From the NCBI GenBank assembly GCA_029573975.1, contig JAKQBU010000030.1:1-8226 (forward strand): 8,226 nucleotides of DNA, written 5' to 3'. Positions within the stretch are counted from its first letter, which is position 1. The number at the start of each line of letters is the position of its first letter. The stretch is from Planctomycetota bacterium (GTDB lineage Bacteria; Planctomycetota; Phycisphaerae; Sedimentisphaerales; SM23-30). The notes beneath the pieces are model-generated. The model ran no database searches. It saw only the letters and a list, made by a program, of their open reading frames with translations, and was not told the DNA's origin. Positions 5,739-8,226 of this stretch are shown piece after piece. Made by a program: the position numbers and the translations under genes.

Positions 5739-8202
5739 AGCGACTGGTCTTTCGGTTCGCGCGACAGAATTCCCCCATCAATTCCATCGCCTTCATACTC
5801 CGTTCCGCACTGCCGTCCTGCCTGGCAAACGCATCCACCAGCTCCAGCAGTTCCGCATCCACCGGCTTCAGCCCGTATTCGTGCGTCACGTTCACTATCC
5901 CCGCATCCAGGCCATATTCCATCGCCTTGGCCACATAGGCGCGGCATACGCCGATCTTCCGCCCCGGTAAATCCTTCACACTGTTGGATATACCCAGCGA
6001 AGTATGCACTCCCTTCATCTTCGGATCCGTCATGATCTTCCGGATCGTCTCAAACGCCCGGTACGTATAACCGGGGGTGTCCGGCGACATCGGCATATCG
6101 ATCGCCAGCGGAAACACCGTCGAATCAAAGAACAGATCATCCGGCGTAAATCCATATTTCCCTACTGCCGCCTCAAAGATCTCCTGGGCCATCCGGTACA
6201 ACTGATCCGTCGAATACGCTCCATCGCTGCCTGCTTCCTTGTCCGATACCAGAAGCCCAATCACCTTGAAGGGATACTTCTTCCCTAAGGGAAGTATTCT
6301 TTCTATTGTATAGGTCTTCACCGAATTAATCAATGGCTTCGGCGAATTTTTCGGCAGATCCCGGTAATATTCCTCCAGGCCCGCCTGCAAAACATTATCG
6401 TCACTGCTGTCCACGCACGGTGGTACGCCCTGGCTATGCTTCTTGACCAGCCGTACATACTGCCGCATCAGCTCCGCCGCCTGCTTCGGATCGTCCTCCC
6501 CAAACGCATCCACGTTAATCGCAATATAATCCGCATGGTACGCCACCTGCGAGGTAATCAGTGAAACCATATAATCCAGCGCCCCGCTGGGCTTCTCATA
6601 GGCATCCGCTCCCTTCCCCAGCAGCTCCCTCATCGCCGCCCCCGGCTTCGGTATGCTCGCATGCACACTCTCGCCGATCTGGATTAGCTTCACCTTCTTC
6701 ATATGATCTTTCTCAAACAAATAATTCAATATCGAAGACGTTCCTGCCAACTGGGCATCACGCTTGCGGTTCAGCGTCTCCGCCAACCTCTTCAATCCTT
6801 GTTCACCTTCACTGGCGGCCGCCTTGTAAATCAATTCGCCTACACAAGTTATATCCGGATTGTTCCCGCAGGTGCCATCCGGATTCGCGTCGCCACAGGG
6901 AGCATTTGTTAGTCCCTTTTCGCATTTGCCCATACTGCAAATGCCGAAATTCTCGACTAAAAAGCAGTCCCCGCACTCTTCACAGTCAAACATCATGGAT
7001 TTAACTGGCTTCTCAAATCCATCAAAAAACATCTTATACAGCATACCCCGCCCCTCACGCAAGCCTTTACTTGCACCAAATAATTTTTTTAGTCCCCCGT
7101 GCAGCCCCTTGCCCGGTGCCAAAAATACATTATGGAACATATCAAAAGACCGTTTATGGAACCCCGGCGACGGTTTCGACAGCGTCCGCCGCTGATTTTC
7201 CCCTTTATATAGGTAAAATCCGTCCTTTACCCCAAAATCCAGATTATTTTGATACTCCCGCCAGTTTTTTCCTATCTTTTGGGCTTTTTCCAGGATTTCG
7301 ATCATCATCCCAAAGTCCAATAACCCGCCCAGGTCGATCCCCACCGCCCCCATCTCCCGGAACATCGCCACCTGCTGGGCCGCCCGATCCATATGCTGCT
7401 CCGGCGTCTCACTGCCCAGCTTCTCAAACAACTCCTTCGTCACCACACAACCCGGCAGCTTCCCTGTGTGCATCAGCCGCGGCGCCGGCGTCATCGTCGT
7501 CAACACATAAACGTTCCCAAATACCGGCACCGCAAGACCTTGCTCCTTCAGATACCGGAACAGTTCCTCGCATTTCCGCCAATCCCACCCCAGCTGCGTA
7601 ATCAGGCAATCCGCCCCCGCCATTAGCTTCTTGCCCATTTTAAAATACTGCTGCATCTGCGACGCCTCGGTATATTTGTACTGCGATACCGCCGCCGCAA
7701 TATAAAACTGATGCGCCTTGTCAAAACTGCCCGGCTTGGCCTTGCCCAGGCTATCGCAGTTCATCTCCTTCAACAGCGCAATCAAATCCGTCGAGTCCAG
7801 CTCAAACACCCCCTTGCTGTCCGCCGGCTTATCCCCCGTTAGCGCCAGCACCGACTCGATCCCCAGCTTCTGTAAACCCGTTAAATAGCTGATGATACCG
7901 TCTTTATTATGATCCTTCGTCGTCACATGCGGCACCACATCCAAATCCGACCACAGACCCTTCTTATCCAGGATCGAATAGATATCCGCCGGACTCATGC
8001 TGGCCACCCCGCCCGGACTCTGCGGTATCGTGATCCCCGCCAGCTCAAATTCCCCCGGTATCCGGTCCTTCGCCGCCCCATATTCCTGCAAAAACTTCTC
8101 AAAATTCGCAATATTATGCCCCGGCAGAGGCACAAACTCCGCCAGCACTAAAAACCGCTCCGAACGCTGCACCAAACCCTTAAGTCTCTTCTTATCAGCC
8201 AT
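5737..8202 (-). CDS. MetF-MetV-methyltransferase fusion: methylenetetrahydrofolate reductase with cysteine-rich domain and AcsE/MetH-like pterin-binding domain
   Basis: The 821-residue protein has three modules. Residues 1-335 form a MetF-type flavin barrel: EFVPLPGHN (22-30), ALTGDKP (120-126) and LITQLGW (200-206) match the E. coli MetF segments holding Glu28, Asp120 and Gln183. Residues about 338-500 form a MetV (MTHFR_C) domain with eight cysteines (407, 410, 413, 422, 427, 436, 445, 453); known MetV proteins use such a set for two [4Fe-4S] clusters. Residues 503-821 form a pterin-binding barrel aligning with AcsE: IGES (509), CVDSSD (Asp598), INS (Asn626), FFDST (Asp693) and LGISN (Asn740). 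The inferred role is cytoplasmic reduction of methylene-THF to methyl-THF, then methyl transfer to a corrinoid protein; no corrinoid-binding domain is present. The ATG follows an AGGAGT site. The stop lies 8 nt before rho, so co-transcription is likely. The domain calls are firm; joint catalysis is inferred. Confidence 0.9.
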   Translation of the reverse strand: MADKKRLKGLVQRSERFLVLAEFVPLPGHNIANFEKFLQEYGAAKDRIPGEFELAGITIPQSPGGVASMSPADIYSILDKKGLWSDLDVVPHVTTKDHNKDGIISYLTGLQKLGIESVLALTGDKPADSKGVFELDSTDLIALLKEMNCDSLGKAKPGSFDKAHQFYIAAAVSQYKYTEASQMQQYFKMGKKLMAGADCLITQLGWDWRKCEELFRYLKEQGLAVPVFGNVYVLTTMTPAPRLMHTGKLPGCVVTKELFEKLGSETPEQHMDRAAQQVAMFREMGAVGIDLGGLLDFGMMIEILEKAQKIGKNWREYQNNLDFGVKDGFYLYKGENQRRTLSKPSPGFHKRSFDMFHNVFLAPGKGLHGGLKKLFGASKGLREGRGMLYKMFFDGFEKPVKSMMFDCEECGDCFLVENFGICSMGKCEKGLTNAPCGDANPDGTCGNNPDITCVGELIYKAAASEGEQGLKRLAETLNRKRDAQLAGTSSILNYLFEKDHMKKVKLIQIGESVHASIPKPGAAMRELLGKGADAYEKPSGALDYMVSLITSQVAYHADYIAINVDAFGEDDPKQAAELMRQYVRLVKKHSQGVPPCVDSSDDNVLQAGLEEYYRDLPKNSPKPLINSVKTYTIERILPLGKKYPFKVIGLLVSDKEAGSDGAYSTDQLYRMAQEIFEAAVGKYGFTPDDLFFDSTVFPLAIDMPMSPDTPGYTYRAFETIRKIMTDPKMKGVHTSLGISNSVKDLPGRKIGVCRAYVAKAMEYGLDAGIVNVTHEYGLKPVDAELLELVDAFARQDGSAERSMKAMELMGEFCRANRKTSR
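6274..6297. repeat. Inverted repeat inside the pterin-binding domain coding region
   Basis: CTTCCC-TAA-GGGAAG (6280-6294) is a perfect 6-bp stem with a 3-nt loop, and the flanks ATACTTC (6274-6280) and GAAGTAT (6291-6297) form an alternative 7-bp pairing. It lies in codons for about residues 636-643 of the fusion protein. It may only reflect codon choice. Confidence 0.35.
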
Positions 8203-8211
8203 TTATATTCT

Positions 8212-8217
8212 ACTCCT
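8212..8217 (-). promoter_or_regulatory. Ribosome-binding site of the MetF-MetV-methyltransferase gene
   Basis: AGGAGT on the minus strand lies 9 nt before the ATG at 8202. It supports this start. Only 24 nt upstream of the start are in the window, so the promoter and any riboswitch cannot be seen. Confidence 0.75.
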
Positions 8218-8226
8218 GTTAAAATT

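Noticed and set aside
5729..5947. 73-codon N-terminal extension of rho
   Set aside because: The stretch overlaps the 3' end of the fusion gene in another frame, is rich in Gly, Cys and Ala, does not resemble a Rho N-terminal domain, and the strong ribosome-binding site points to ATG 5728.
1..8226. CRISPR arrays, tRNA or rRNA genes, insertion sequences, toxin-antitoxin or defence genes
   Set aside because: I saw no regularly spaced repeats, no RNA-gene signatures and no transposase, nuclease or toxin motifs; the window is filled by metabolic genes, rho and the left-end partial gene.

Overview
The window carries five complete or near-complete genes and one partial gene, all transcribed on the minus strand (right to left). 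I read it as part of a chromosome of an anaerobic or facultative bacterium. An uncultured Planctomycetota (Phycisphaerae-like) or other PVC-type lineage is a plausible source. That placement is an inference from the short Rho, the PilZ-associated N-terminal region at the left end and the EtfB-EtfA-acyl-CoA dehydrogenase cassette. It was not tested by any search.

Right-hand transcript (8202 to 4616): an 821-residue protein is followed after only 8 nt by rho. The large protein joins three one-carbon modules in reaction order: a MetF-type methylenetetrahydrofolate reductase barrel, a MetV-type eight-cysteine domain, and an AcsE/MetH-type methyl-tetrahydrofolate-binding barrel. In principle one chain could reduce methylene-THF to methyl-THF and present the methyl group to a corrinoid protein, which is the end of the methyl branch of the Wood-Ljungdahl pathway. 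The DNA coding for the MetV part is clearly more AT-rich than its flanks. Rho is compact (370 residues), lacks the N-terminal helical domain, and has its ribosome-binding site overlapping the stop codon of the gene before it.

Middle (4364-4615): a 252-bp intergenic region without a convincing gene. It contains a near-consensus sigma-70 promoter (TTGACA, 17 bp, TAGAGT) pointing at the next operon.

Left-hand operon (4363 to 550): etfB, etfA and a 607-residue acyl-CoA dehydrogenase, spaced by 38 and 53 nt. The dehydrogenase passes electrons to or from the EtfAB flavoprotein. The EtfB cofactor-binding motif is the DGDTAQVGP form rather than the mitochondrial AMP-binding form, so a bifurcating-type ETF is possible. 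A 14-bp perfect palindrome sits in the etfA-dehydrogenase gap.

Left end (1-549): 280 bp of spacer holding a weak small reading frame, a partial dyad and a second good promoter (TTGACA, 18 bp, TGTAAA). After it comes the 5' part of a gene that starts with GTG and runs off the window. It resembles the N-terminal region of PilZ/YcgR-like proteins.

The plus strand is strongly C-rich over G because every gene is on the minus strand. This produces several very long, spurious plus-strand reading frames.
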